26,298 nt of DNA from positions 1 to 26,298 of the IMG/VR virus record IMGVR_UViG_3300003691_000042; one strand, given 5' to 3'. This stretch comes from a virus. This document shows, in pieces, positions 14,041-22,716 of the stretch (position 1 is the stretch's first letter; every line of letters starts with the position of its first letter). The translations under genes and the position numbers were made by a program. The notes below the pieces were generated by a model, which saw nothing but the letters and a program-made list of their open reading frames with translations, did not search any database and had not been told where the DNA came from.

Positions 14041-14409
14041 ATGAACACATATCTTGTGAAACGTCGTTTACTTCATGACGGTGTTTTTTACGGACCTAAT
14101 GAGGACGTAAACACCACTATTGATCTGCCTCCCAAGGAGGCGGGTCAGTTACTTCTTCTTAAAAATTCTCCTATCGTAAAAATAGTGTCCGGTTTCACCG
14201 CCAATACCGGCGTGGCAATAAAAGCAATATCTCTAAATGAAGCTATCTCCATTATTGCTGAAGAAATGCCAAGAGATGAGGATAAGTTTGCAGGCGATAA
14301 ACCAAAAGCCTCTGCCGTGTCTGATTTGACTGGAAATAAGGTTAATGGATTGGAGCGTGATAAAGCATGGGCTGGTTACCTTGAAAAGAAAGCTGAGTTG
14401 AGCAAATGA
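14041..14409 (+). CDS. hypothetical head-region protein (position of Mu gp35)
   Basis: I do not recognise this 122-residue protein. The N-terminal half (MNTYLVKRRLLHDGVFYGPN) looks like a small beta-rich domain, and the C-terminal half is charged and helical. The chosen ATG at 14041 follows the capsid stop by 13 bases and has only a weak GGA upstream. The frame is open further 5' into the capsid gene, but those residues are a shadow. It overlaps the next gene by four bases (ATGA). By position between capsid and gp36-like it is comparable to Mu gp35, for which no firm function is known. Confidence 0.6.
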   Translation: MNTYLVKRRLLHDGVFYGPNEDVNTTIDLPPKEAGQLLLLKNSPIVKIVSGFTANTGVAIKAISLNEAISIIAEEMPRDEDKFAGDKPKASAVSDLTGNKVNGLERDKAWAGYLEKKAELSK

Positions 14410-14837
14410 CAGCAAGGCTTGCTGAATACCAGGATTTTGAGGATAGGTATGGAATAACCTTCATGACTCGCCTTACTGACCATGAGAGCACAGGGGACCC
14501 CGACAAGCAAAAAGTTGAATTCGCGGCAGATGATGCCACCGCCCTTGTTTATGGAAAGTTGGGTATGCAATATCTTGTCCCTACAGATCCTCACCCACAG
14601 ATATTGGTCAGGATCTGTATTGTAAATTCTATCTGGAACCTAGGGCTTTCCTTGAATGGTGGCCTCGGTGAAGATTGGGATGCAGCAAATCAAGAAGCTC
14701 TTACTCTGCTGGAAAGTATTGCTGCTGGAGACACGACACTAGGTGTTGAGGATCCGCAACACACCGAACCCCCTAATCCGGTAATTGTCAATGCATCTCC
14801 CACCGTTTTTACGGATGAAAAGCTGAGCCGATACTAA
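14406..14837 (+). CDS. DUF1320 / Mu gp36-like head-completion protein
   Basis: The 143-residue protein has the expected start of this family (TARLAEYQDFEDRYGITFMT). A helical middle follows, with ALVYGKLGMQYLVPTDPHPQ and ILVRICIVNSIWNL, and then a variable acidic tail. The family occurs next to the capsid in Mu-type phages and is thought to be a head-tail connector. It overlaps the preceding gene (ATGA) and its stop overlaps the next start by one base. Confidence 0.8.
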   Translation: MTARLAEYQDFEDRYGITFMTRLTDHESTGDPDKQKVEFAADDATALVYGKLGMQYLVPTDPHPQILVRICIVNSIWNLGLSLNGGLGEDWDAANQEALTLLESIAAGDTTLGVEDPQHTEPPNPVIVNASPTVFTDEKLSRY

Positions 14838-15328
14838 TGCGCGAACTTTTAAAGGCCATACAAGAAACACTCCGATCCGGGCTTGACTCCACGGTTTACC
14901 GGATTGGATCCACTCCTGAGCAAAGTGATATATTTATTGCCGACAACGAGCAATATTTACCAAAAGCTTGCCTGTTTCCAGCGGTTGGCATTAAGGATGC
15001 CGGAGAATCTGAGTTGATAGAGCATGCCTGTGGTGAGAACCAGATGGCCGAAGAATCAACATTTACGGTTTCTATAATTTGCTGGGCTCCATCACTCAGC
15101 AATAAGATAGGTGGGGGTATAATAGGGGATCAAACACAGCCAGGAATACAAGATAGTAAAATATATATTCACACTCTGTTGCGGGGTAATACCCTTGGAT
15201 TGGATTTTGTTGAAAGCGTTAATCGTGGAGCCATACCGCCAAGCCAGACCACCATACAGGATGCCGGGACAGCTCAAAGCTTAGTGATTCCGTATATTTA
15301 TGAAATTAAAAAATATTACATGATATGA
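14837..15328 (+). CDS. gp37/DUF1834-like head-tail joining protein
   Basis: 163 residues. The N-terminal helix (MRELLKAIQETLRSGL) and the following beta-rich region with KACLFPAVGIKDAG and FTVSIICWAP match the general look of Mu gp37-like (DUF1834) proteins. These are related to tail-terminator or joining proteins. The position directly after the gp36-like gene supports this. It overlaps both neighbours (one base upstream, four downstream). Confidence 0.7.
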   Translation: MRELLKAIQETLRSGLDSTVYRIGSTPEQSDIFIADNEQYLPKACLFPAVGIKDAGESELIEHACGENQMAEESTFTVSIICWAPSLSNKIGGGIIGDQTQPGIQDSKIYIHTLLRGNTLGLDFVESVNRGAIPPSQTTIQDAGTAQSLVIPYIYEIKKYYMI

Positions 15329-15531
15329 GAAAATATATCCTTAAAAAAGGGGTGCCAGAAATCACCATTATGGATGGCGAATTAAAGGGCCATACATACA
15401 AACACGGGGTGTTTTACAAGAGTATCCCCTCTCAACATAAGTCCTCATTTATCCGAAAAAGTGTGGGTGTTAAGAGACCATTTGGCAAGGAAAAGCTGCC
15501 AGAAAAACAAAAAAATAAAGAGGTCGTCTAA
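15325..15531 (+). CDS. small basic protein in the position of Mu gp38
   Basis: A 68-residue, very basic protein that starts in the stop of the gp37-like gene (ATGA) and whose last base overlaps the tail tube start. Mu carries gp38 (DUF2635) here, but apart from size and position I see little direct similarity. The sequence KKGVPEITIMDGELKGHTYK could be a small beta domain and the Lys-rich tail may be disordered. Function unknown. Confidence 0.55.
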   Translation: MRKYILKKGVPEITIMDGELKGHTYKHGVFYKSIPSQHKSSFIRKSVGVKRPFGKEKLPEKQKNKEVV

Positions 15532-16823
15532 TGGCAAAATCAACTCAATCAATGCTGAACCTGTTTTCAGTTGGGGCCGGGGCGCAGGAAGTTGCAATAA
15601 ATACGTTTGGCACCCTGGATCAATCCATTGTAGTGGGCGAGGGGGACTTTATCCAGATGGCCCCACTCCGGGAAACCAACCGTGGAGAGGCCACCGGCTT
15701 TGAAGAGCCCACTGAAGTTTATGACAATGGACGAACGTATACGATGGCATTCAGTCCAAAATTTTGTACATACAATAAGATGGCGTTTCTTATGGCCTAC
15801 GCCCTTGGAATCTGCACCACTGTTGCTGCTGGTACCGGGTACAAACACACCATAACCCCCATTGCCGGATATGTTGATGATGACCGATCAAACCCTACTT
15901 TCACGGCGGCACAGCGATTGAGTGACGATACACAGTGGACTCGCTTCGCTTCTGGAGCGGTGCAAAGCGTAACAGAAACGTATGCCCCTGGAGAATGGGT
16001 TAAAATCGCCGCCAATCTCGTATTTTCAGGTAAGTATGAAAAAGTTATAACAGAAGAAGAAGTTGCTGATCTTGATAATGTAACAGCTATTACCCTTTCA
16101 ACCGCAGTTCCAGGAGCAACCCCCGCTGAACGTCTTGAAAATATCAGATCAATCCGCGTGCAGTACAATGGAATAAAAGATCAGTACATTTCCCCCGTAT
16201 CGGTCGATGATCAAGACCCGGCTGTTATTACCATCGCAAGCCTTGGAGGCGCGGGTGATACCGTCACCTATAAAGTTCTTTATCGGCATCCTGACCCGGC
16301 ATGGTTACCACTACCAGCAGCAATTTCAGAGCCAAACATAAAAGTTAGTCAAGTGGTGATTACCATCGGTGGAAGCTGGAACGGAACCGAGTTTCAGGGG
16401 GGACGAACTATTTGTTCAGATCTTGGTTCGCTTGAGGCTACGTTTACAAATGACAGCCTCGACCCCATGCAAACGCCATGCGCAGCCGATCCGGATCAAC
16501 AGTACGGCGGTGTCATTAAACGATCTGGAAGAACCCAAACAATCACCCTATCGAAAGAACTCCGTGACGTTTTGACGGGCGCAATTTTCGACGCTGAAGA
16601 TAAGATTGGTCTTGAAATTGTTGCAGATGGGGTGGTTTTCCCAGGGGATACCGAAAAATATAGCTACCGTCGTGTATGGCCGGTATGCGCAATTATGGAT
16701 AATCAGCTCGGAACAGATAATAGTCGGAATCAGGAAACTCTATCTCTTGAAGCCTTGGAAGATGCGACCTACGGATCAACCATTGTGGTTATTCAAAATA
16801 TCGTTGCTGCATACGCTGCTTAA
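15531..16823 (+). CDS. major tail tube protein, siphovirus type
   Basis: The 430-residue protein is beta-rich, begins with AKSTQSMLNLFSVGAGAQEV and contains the segment RGEATGFEEPTEVYDNGRTY, like other tube proteins of long flexible tails. It is followed by tail chaperones and a tape measure, which fixes its role. A Mu sheath protein would be longer and would be followed by a separate short tube gene; none is here. Residues about 165-265 (from VADLDNVTAITLSTAVPGAT) look like an inserted Ig-like domain, which would explain the large size and decorate the outside of the tail. It marks the switch from a Mu-type head module to a non-contractile tail. Confidence 0.8.
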   Translation: MAKSTQSMLNLFSVGAGAQEVAINTFGTLDQSIVVGEGDFIQMAPLRETNRGEATGFEEPTEVYDNGRTYTMAFSPKFCTYNKMAFLMAYALGICTTVAAGTGYKHTITPIAGYVDDDRSNPTFTAAQRLSDDTQWTRFASGAVQSVTETYAPGEWVKIAANLVFSGKYEKVITEEEVADLDNVTAITLSTAVPGATPAERLENIRSIRVQYNGIKDQYISPVSVDDQDPAVITIASLGGAGDTVTYKVLYRHPDPAWLPLPAAISEPNIKVSQVVITIGGSWNGTEFQGGRTICSDLGSLEATFTNDSLDPMQTPCAADPDQQYGGVIKRSGRTQTITLSKELRDVLTGAIFDAEDKIGLEIVADGVVFPGDTEKYSYRRVWPVCAIMDNQLGTDNSRNQETLSLEALEDATYGSTIVVIQNIVAAYAA

Positions 16824-16840
16824 TATAAAAAGGAAATAAG

Positions 16841-17314
16841 ATGAGAACAATAGGCCGTAACGAATTAACCATTCAAGACCCCTATAGCGGGTCAGAAATT
16901 ACTATTTACTATAAAATACCAACTACTACGCAGAGGATACTTTTTGCATCATTAGCTTCAGGTGATATGAAGATGCTGGAATATTATGTGGCAGTAGGCC
17001 GGGAAGTAATCACAGGATACCCGGCTGGTCAGTTCGGGATTGATGATCATGATGGCGTAACAAAACAAATTGATTCTATTCCTTCCTCCTCATTTTTTGA
17101 TAAAAACTGGAAGGAAGAAATATTTCCGGCCTCTGGAGAGAGTAATGAGGATATCTTGGCAGCTCTTGGAAAATGGGTTTTGGGGTGCTTGGTCAAAATA
17201 TCGAATACAGGTGAATCAAAAAAAAAGACGGGGGAAAAACTGCCTTTGAAAGAGATCTCGTTGAGCTCGGAAAATACAAAAAACATGGGAGCTGCACCGA
17301 AAAAAGAAAAATAA
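16841..17314 (+). CDS. tail assembly chaperone, short form (G-like)
   Basis: The 157-residue protein lies between tail tube and tape measure, where siphoviruses keep their tail chaperones. The start ATG 16841 has AAAGGAA upstream. It is helical and acidic with the segment TTTQRILFASLASGDMK. The 0 frame runs on past a slippery A AAA AAG heptamer (17221-17227) and stops at 17314. A -1 shift there leads into a longer product described next. The Lys-rich C-terminus after the slip site (KKTGEKLPLK) may be only a by-product of the overlap. Confidence 0.85.
   Translation: MRTIGRNELTIQDPYSGSEITIYYKIPTTTQRILFASLASGDMKMLEYYVAVGREVITGYPAGQFGIDDHDGVTKQIDSIPSSSFFDKNWKEEIFPASGESNEDILAALGKWVLGCLVKISNTGESKKKTGEKLPLKEISLSSENTKNMGAAPKKEK
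17221..17227 (+). promoter_or_regulatory. programmed -1 ribosomal frameshift site A AAA AAG
   Basis: The heptamer is in the right phase: codons AAA (17222-17224) and AAG (17225-17227) are 0-frame, preceded by A. A AAA AAG is among the most slippery heptamers in bacteria (as in dnaX). It lies at the end of a run of nine A's. Confidence 0.85.
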
Positions 17315-17511
17315 AGTGCAAGGAAGAATATGGTGAATGGCTTGATCATAATTGCGCAGAATGCCCACGGGCAAGAGGAACAATAAGTGATTACACAGCT
17401 TTCCTTCTCAAAATGCACCGATTACAGGGGGCCGGGTGCCCTCTTGATAAAGATGATTTAACAATTGAACAATGGCTTGACCTTGGCCAATTTAAAGGAA
17501 TGATAGAGTGA
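17227..17511 (+). CDS. -1 frame extension of the tail chaperone (GT-like)
   Basis: After slippage on A AAA AAG, reading resumes at 17227 as DGGKTAFERDLVELGKYKKH and stays open to TGA 17509-17511. It adds 94 residues and gives a 223-residue fusion. There is no start codon or ribosome binding site for independent translation near 17227. The frame uses normal codons and fills the otherwise empty gap before the tape measure. In lambda and many other siphoviruses G and GT are made in this way and chaperone the tape measure. The extension carries cysteines spaced C-x7-C-x11-C-x2-C (residues 23, 31, 43, 46 of the extension), a possible metal site that is unusual for a T domain. Confidence 0.85.
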   Translation, partial: DGGKTAFERDLVELGKYKKHGSCTEKRKIKCKEEYGEWLDHNCAECPRARGTISDYTAFLLKMHRLQGAGCPLDKDDLTIEQWLDLGQFKGMIE

Positions 17512-17515
17512 CATC

Positions 17516-19918
17516 ATGCCAAATACAGCAAATCTTGCCATAGTCATAACTGTAGATGATCGGGGGCTTGTCAGCATCGACAATCTGGGCCCCCGCACCC
17601 AACGGTCAACGCGACAAGCAGAACGCTCAATATCCTCCCTGTCTACAGCAGTAAAAAGCCTTGGTGCCTTAATTGCTACAAAGCTGACCTTCGATACAAT
17701 AAAAGAAGGCGTCCTTCAATTTGCTTCCTTTGAAGATCAGTTGCTTATCACTAAGGCTGCTACAGGTGCCACTGCGGACGAACTGGAACTACTGAAACAG
17801 AAAGCCCTTGAGTTAGGAGGAGAGCCAGCACAGACCCCCGCTATGGTCGCTGAAGGCATGGCTGAACTTGCCCGCTCAGGGCAGGATGTAAACGATATTA
17901 TGGAATCAGTTGCGGCAAACGCCCAACTTGCTGCCGGATCAGAGCTTGATTTCGGGCAGGCTGCAGAATTCACTACCGACATCCTTTCCCAGTTTGGCCG
18001 AGAGGCATCAGAGACACAGGACTTGGTTGATGTGCTGATCGCGGGTGCAAATTCTGCCTCCGTAACAGTCACGCAGATGGCTGAGTCGTATAAATATGCC
18101 GGTGCCATATCTGACAGTATGGGTATCAGTACAAATCAAACAGCCGCATCATTATTGGTCCTTGCTAACTCCGGTATAAAAGCGTCCGAGGGTGGTACAA
18201 GTCTCCGTGCAATTTGGAATAAACTACTTAAAAAGAGTGATGAACTGTCAGAAAGTTACGGTATCCAGATTGAGGAGATGCGTAACGGTAAGGTTGTCAC
18301 CCGTGAGCTGTCGGATATCATAGACGATCTGTCAAAGGTCCAGCTGACAGCCAAGGAGCGGACAAAACTTTTCGGCCAGATTGCTGGCCCTGGAATGGCG
18401 GTTCTACTTAAAAAAGGTGGCGATGCCATCCGGGAGTATGAATCTGATTTAAATAATGCTGCTGGGACCGGTGAGCGTGTTTCTAAAACAATGCAGGAAG
18501 GAACAGGCGGGGCACTGCGTACCATAGGCAGTGATGCGCAGGTTGCAGGGCTAAAGATCGGTGAATTCTTTGCACCAGCCGTGCAGAGCATTGCTGACAT
18601 ATCTTTCCTTGCCGGAAAAACTGTTGATACCCTAGCAGGTACCTTTTACAAAAGCGCAGCAGGTATATCTGCATTTGCAGGAACAATTTTTGAATTGCAA
18701 GGAAAAATCGAAGGGCTAACTGATAAAGTTGGCCTCACCGATTCCGCAACAAATTCATGGGCTGAGGCCTCCACCGCTGCATTTGAGTCTGCACTTGATC
18801 TTTCTGCGAAGGGATCAGCATCATTTGATATGATGCTTGGCAAAACAAAGGAAGTTTCCGCAGCTCAGCAGAAATATAAAGAAACCCTTGCTCAGTCCAA
18901 AGATACCATTACTGCTGACCAAGAGGCCCAATCTGCCCGGTCTGATAGTGTTGTTGGTGATATTGAAAAAATAGCTGAAGCTGAAAAGAAAGTAGCGGAT
19001 GAACGAGAAAAAACTGTTGCTGAAATGTACAAAACATTGGGCGTCGGCGGCGAAGAGTATTTTAGAAACGAGGCTCAGAAACTCCTGGATCAGGCTGCAA
19101 AGTGGGAAGAAGCCGGAGCGGACCAGATCGCCACACAGCAGTATCTGTATGACGAGGTAACCAAACTCAGCGAGCAGGCATGGACCGCACAGGATCAGGC
19201 CGCAGGTATATATCTTGATGGTCTGACCGCTACCTTCACTTCTGCGACCTCCGACATTGCAGCTGACATTGAGGCCGTCAATGCTATGGCGATTGATGTT
19301 TCTGCGGATATTATCACGGATCCGTTTTCCGCTGGTGTGTCTGAGGTTGATAGCGAGGTTGATAGACTCAATAAATCGGATGCGCTGGTAACCATAGACG
19401 GCGACAATACCGGCGCAATGGCTTCTCTTGCAGAGGTAACAGCAGGCATTTCGGACGCAACATCGTTGTTAGAATCTGCAATGGGCAAGATAGGCGGGTC
19501 GGGGCGAGTAGCTCTTAACGCCGACGCATTAATAGGAACTGTAAGTGGAAGTACCCGTCTATACCGTGATGCTGAAGGAGCAAGGCAGCGAGGAGAGGAA
19601 ACATTCAGCAGTCGTGGCCACGAATACAAGACCAGCGACTTTTATAGTTTTTCAACTGGTGGGTATACTGGGCATGGACAGCGCAAAGCGCCGGTTGATG
19701 ACGGAAAAGGCGGGTTCCTTGCCGTCATGCATGATGATGAATATGTGATTCCCGGAAATGATTATAGGAGCGGAAAGGGCCAGGCAACGAATAATACTCA
19801 GTCAGTCACTAATCAAAATACTTATATTGTCAATGTTACTCAGCCAATGACCCCGGCGCAGATTGTTAATGTATCAGAGCAACAAAAAATTCTTGCAAAA
19901 AGGACAGTTAAGGTATGA
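17516..19918 (+). CDS. tail tape measure protein
   Basis: An 800-residue protein that sets tail length and guides DNA during ejection. After an N-terminal segment of about 50 residues comes a TP901-type core: SFEDQLLITKAATGATADEL, then MAEGMAELARSGQDV-like and GGTSLRAIWNKLLKK. A hydrophobic, Ala/Gly-rich middle (about 355-420) follows, and then long helices with heptad-like charge (about 480-560). The C-terminal part is polar, with GGYTGHGQRKAPVDDGKGGF typical of tape-measure ends. At about 0.15 nm per residue, 800 residues suggest a tail of roughly 120 nm. It overlaps the next gene by four bases. Confidence 0.9.
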   Translation: MPNTANLAIVITVDDRGLVSIDNLGPRTQRSTRQAERSISSLSTAVKSLGALIATKLTFDTIKEGVLQFASFEDQLLITKAATGATADELELLKQKALELGGEPAQTPAMVAEGMAELARSGQDVNDIMESVAANAQLAAGSELDFGQAAEFTTDILSQFGREASETQDLVDVLIAGANSASVTVTQMAESYKYAGAISDSMGISTNQTAASLLVLANSGIKASEGGTSLRAIWNKLLKKSDELSESYGIQIEEMRNGKVVTRELSDIIDDLSKVQLTAKERTKLFGQIAGPGMAVLLKKGGDAIREYESDLNNAAGTGERVSKTMQEGTGGALRTIGSDAQVAGLKIGEFFAPAVQSIADISFLAGKTVDTLAGTFYKSAAGISAFAGTIFELQGKIEGLTDKVGLTDSATNSWAEASTAAFESALDLSAKGSASFDMMLGKTKEVSAAQQKYKETLAQSKDTITADQEAQSARSDSVVGDIEKIAEAEKKVADEREKTVAEMYKTLGVGGEEYFRNEAQKLLDQAAKWEEAGADQIATQQYLYDEVTKLSEQAWTAQDQAAGIYLDGLTATFTSATSDIAADIEAVNAMAIDVSADIITDPFSAGVSEVDSEVDRLNKSDALVTIDGDNTGAMASLAEVTAGISDATSLLESAMGKIGGSGRVALNADALIGTVSGSTRLYRDAEGARQRGEETFSSRGHEYKTSDFYSFSTGGYTGHGQRKAPVDDGKGGFLAVMHDDEYVIPGNDYRSGKGQATNNTQSVTNQNTYIVNVTQPMTPAQIVNVSEQQKILAKRTVKV

Positions 19919-20289
19919 GTAAGATACTTTTTGAATACGAGTCGTTCTCTCTTCAATTTACTTCAAGCCTTTCCTATCCTTTAGAGGAGCCGGTTTCCTC
20001 CATGCAGGTTTTTGAGGAGACAAACGCCGGAACTCCACGGGTTCAGGAACTCGGAGATAAAGATATCACGATGATAAATCTTAATTTCTCCAAAATAAAT
20101 CTTGTTGACCATGCGGCCCTGCTGGACTGGTTACAAAATAAGGTGATATGGATGGCTAATCCTTTTTATTATACCAATCAGGACGGCCTTAAACGGCTGG
20201 TTATCGCCTTCACTCAAGAATTTAATTTCCCGATAGACAACTATAATTTTTCATCTGGAACCCTTCCTCTCAGGGTGATTACAGCATGA
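19915..20289 (+). CDS. small distal-tail protein (unknown family)
   Basis: 124 residues, beta-rich, starting in the tape-measure stop (ATGA) and itself overlapped by the next gene (ATGA). The sequence includes FEETNAGTPRVQELGDKDIT and ends in SSGTLPLRVITA. In B3/D3112-like phages a row of distal tail proteins follows the tape measure; this is probably one of them. I cannot name the family. Confidence 0.65.
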   Translation: MSKILFEYESFSLQFTSSLSYPLEEPVSSMQVFEETNAGTPRVQELGDKDITMINLNFSKINLVDHAALLDWLQNKVIWMANPFYYTNQDGLKRLVIAFTQEFNFPIDNYNFSSGTLPLRVITA

Positions 20290-22697
20290 GAGATAATTTA
20301 TCACCAGAATTCATCGCAGAACTCAGCCGCCAAGGTTGTTCCCCTGTCCAGGTTGCAATCTTCAAGTTTTCAACAGGTAACCGCGCTCTTTCTGATCGTG
20401 TTTTTGAGTATGCCCCAGGCCTATACACTGAGGATTTAATTGAAAGCTGGGGTGATATGCCAAGAACAGCAAACACCGCAGAAACACTGGCTGGCTCTGG
20501 CGTCCCTATACCCTCTTGTGCTCTAACCATTTTAAATATTGGCCCTGACTGGTTTTCTGGTCAAATCAGCGGCATTACCCTGGAAGAGGTTGAGGTTGAG
20601 TTGTGGCAGTACTTCCGTGGTATAGATGACAGCTATCTAATTGATAGATTTGTCATACAGGATAATTTCCAGCATGGCCAGGGACATTTAACATTATCTC
20701 TTGATCTAGTTTCACCACTGCTCGCATCTGACCCTTACATAGGCACCCTTGATCCCGTTAGCAACACTTACTTAGGTGTCCCTATCGGTTTAATTATTGG
20801 AGTCCCTGGGATTTTATATGGTGTTAACCCATATGCAAAGCTAGATATTTCCCTTACTGGTGCAGAGACTACAATAATTACAGACCGTGATTTATTAACG
20901 GCTGATTTTGTAGCTCCTGGTAGTATAGAGATAGGGGTTAATATTGTGAATTATACCGGTATTTCCGGTAATAACTTTACCGGCTGTAGTAGAGTGGCCT
21001 CCGGCGCAGGCGCAGGTCAGTATATAACAAAGGTTGGTCATGACTATATATTCGCCTTCGGAGCTGGCCCGGTGAGCGTTGCCGGTCCTGTCTATGTAGA
21101 TGGAGAGTCCTATACCGGAGATAGAGACATACGTAACGATTTGAACCCGGTACAAGTAGCTTTCCCGGATAGGCTACCGGGAGAGCTAGCAAAGCCCCCG
21201 TCAGAATACATTGATGCGACACTATTTAACGACTATGCCGAAGCCGCTTTGTCGATAGCAGCGAATACCGGCGATGTGACAATATATTGTGATAGAGATT
21301 TAATTGAGGCAGGATTTGTTACACCATCTTCAACTATTGCAATAATTGACGGTCTTGACGGTTTTTTTTATACCGGTATTTCAGGTAATAATTTTACCGG
21401 CTGTAGCGGAGTGAATGGCATTTTTCCGGTAGGGGCACCGGTTACTATGTTCTGGCAGTCGGGGTCATCACTGAGCGTCCAGGTACAGCCGGGAGACACG
21501 ACGGTATACTGCGACTTAGATCTATTTTCGGCTGGCTTTCCTGCTGCTGGTGGATTTGCTCAAATATATACAAATCCAGGTTTTGACAAATTTTCATACA
21601 CCGGTATTGCTGGCAATAACTTTACCGGCTGTAGTGGGATAGAAAGTACCGTGTCAGCTGGCGCAAGAGTAACGCAATATAGCTGGATGTACACCCTCCC
21701 GCCTGGCGAGATCTTTGATAGTTCAAATCCTAAAGTAAATGGTGTCCCTATAGGCAGGGACCGTTTTTTTTATGATAGCGCAGTTCTTGACGATTTAAGA
21801 GTGATAATAGACTATAGCTTGGTTAAAGACGGGGATGAGGTGGAGGTCAGAGTGAGCGTTTTTGAACGCAGTAGCTCTATTAACGTAACGTTAAGTATTG
21901 GAGATTCCGAATCTAGCGATGTATCACCGGCAGACTTAATAATTTCTATGATCAGTAAAAATAAAAATTTGATAATTGATCAAGCATCCTTTGATGCGGC
22001 AAGGATATGGTTTAATGATAATGGTTACGTGTTCAACGGCTTCATACCAGGAGACCAGCGTTTACTGAAAACTTTACTCGATATGTGTCAGCAATGCAGA
22101 TCGACCCTTATCCATGACAATGGTTATCTCTACCTTAAAGTTAACGGGATAAGTAGTCAGTCAAGTATGCTTTTTTGGTCAGAGCGAGAAAATACTGTTG
22201 CTAAAAATTCAATACAGGTATCACGCCAAAGAGCTGAAGATACAAAGAACTGGATTGATGTTAGATATGATACCTCTGATATTCAGGCCGGGTACCAGGG
22301 TGGATTCACGATTAAAGATCAGCAAAGCATTGATAAACAAGGGCGGCTGCAAGGTACTCTTGACCTATACCTTATTGATGACCAGGTGATGGCCAACGAT
22401 ATAGCCTCTTATTATCTTACCGACCGAAAAACCCCATATACAATAATAACATTCAAGACTTATACCGAGGGGTTCCCGCTTCAAATAGGTGACACTGTGA
22501 CTCTTATTACAAGGTATTCCGGGTTTATCATATTTAAAGGTCGGGTAGTTGATACTTCTCCCAGCTTTGGGAGTTGGAAACAAAAAAAAATGTATCACTA
22601 TAATGTAACAATTGCAGGTTACCTTCCTGCTGCTGGTGATTCAGGATCTACGGGACATGGCGCTGGTTTGCATGGCGTACAGCCTCATGGATTATAA
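20286..22697 (+). CDS. large distal tail/baseplate hub protein with three internal repeats
   Basis: An 803-residue protein after the tape measure, probably part of the tail tip. The N-terminal domain (about 1-155) is beta-rich and begins near a conserved-looking AELSRQGCSPVQVAIFKF. The middle carries three repeats of about 55-65 residues, each with DRDL or DLDL followed by YTGISGNNFTGCS or a close variant. A domain at about 560-800 resembles tail hub domains that contact the tube, with helical segments (NKNLIIDQASFDAARIWFND) and the end YNVTIAGYLPAAGDS. The last 15 residues are Gly/His-rich. No peptidase or lysozyme motif is visible. Confidence 0.7.
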   Translation: MRDNLSPEFIAELSRQGCSPVQVAIFKFSTGNRALSDRVFEYAPGLYTEDLIESWGDMPRTANTAETLAGSGVPIPSCALTILNIGPDWFSGQISGITLEEVEVELWQYFRGIDDSYLIDRFVIQDNFQHGQGHLTLSLDLVSPLLASDPYIGTLDPVSNTYLGVPIGLIIGVPGILYGVNPYAKLDISLTGAETTIITDRDLLTADFVAPGSIEIGVNIVNYTGISGNNFTGCSRVASGAGAGQYITKVGHDYIFAFGAGPVSVAGPVYVDGESYTGDRDIRNDLNPVQVAFPDRLPGELAKPPSEYIDATLFNDYAEAALSIAANTGDVTIYCDRDLIEAGFVTPSSTIAIIDGLDGFFYTGISGNNFTGCSGVNGIFPVGAPVTMFWQSGSSLSVQVQPGDTTVYCDLDLFSAGFPAAGGFAQIYTNPGFDKFSYTGIAGNNFTGCSGIESTVSAGARVTQYSWMYTLPPGEIFDSSNPKVNGVPIGRDRFFYDSAVLDDLRVIIDYSLVKDGDEVEVRVSVFERSSSINVTLSIGDSESSDVSPADLIISMISKNKNLIIDQASFDAARIWFNDNGYVFNGFIPGDQRLLKTLLDMCQQCRSTLIHDNGYLYLKVNGISSQSSMLFWSERENTVAKNSIQVSRQRAEDTKNWIDVRYDTSDIQAGYQGGFTIKDQQSIDKQGRLQGTLDLYLIDDQVMANDIASYYLTDRKTPYTIITFKTYTEGFPLQIGDTVTLITRYSGFIIFKGRVVDTSPSFGSWKQKKMYHYNVTIAGYLPAAGDSGSTGHGAGLHGVQPHGL
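20862..21686 (+). repeat. three degenerate copies of a beta module inside the tail hub gene
   Basis: Copies at about 20862-21036, 21270-21456 and 21491-21686 each encode DRDL/DLDL, a short spacer and YTGI(S/A)GNNFTGCS. The DNA core TATACCGGTATTTC and AACTTTACCGGCTGTAG is nearly shared by copies 1 and 2 and slightly altered in copy 3. A 230-base stretch separates copies 1 and 2, while 2 and 3 are almost adjacent. Confidence 0.75.
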
Positions 22698-22716
22698 TAA
22701 ATAACAAGAGGATAAT

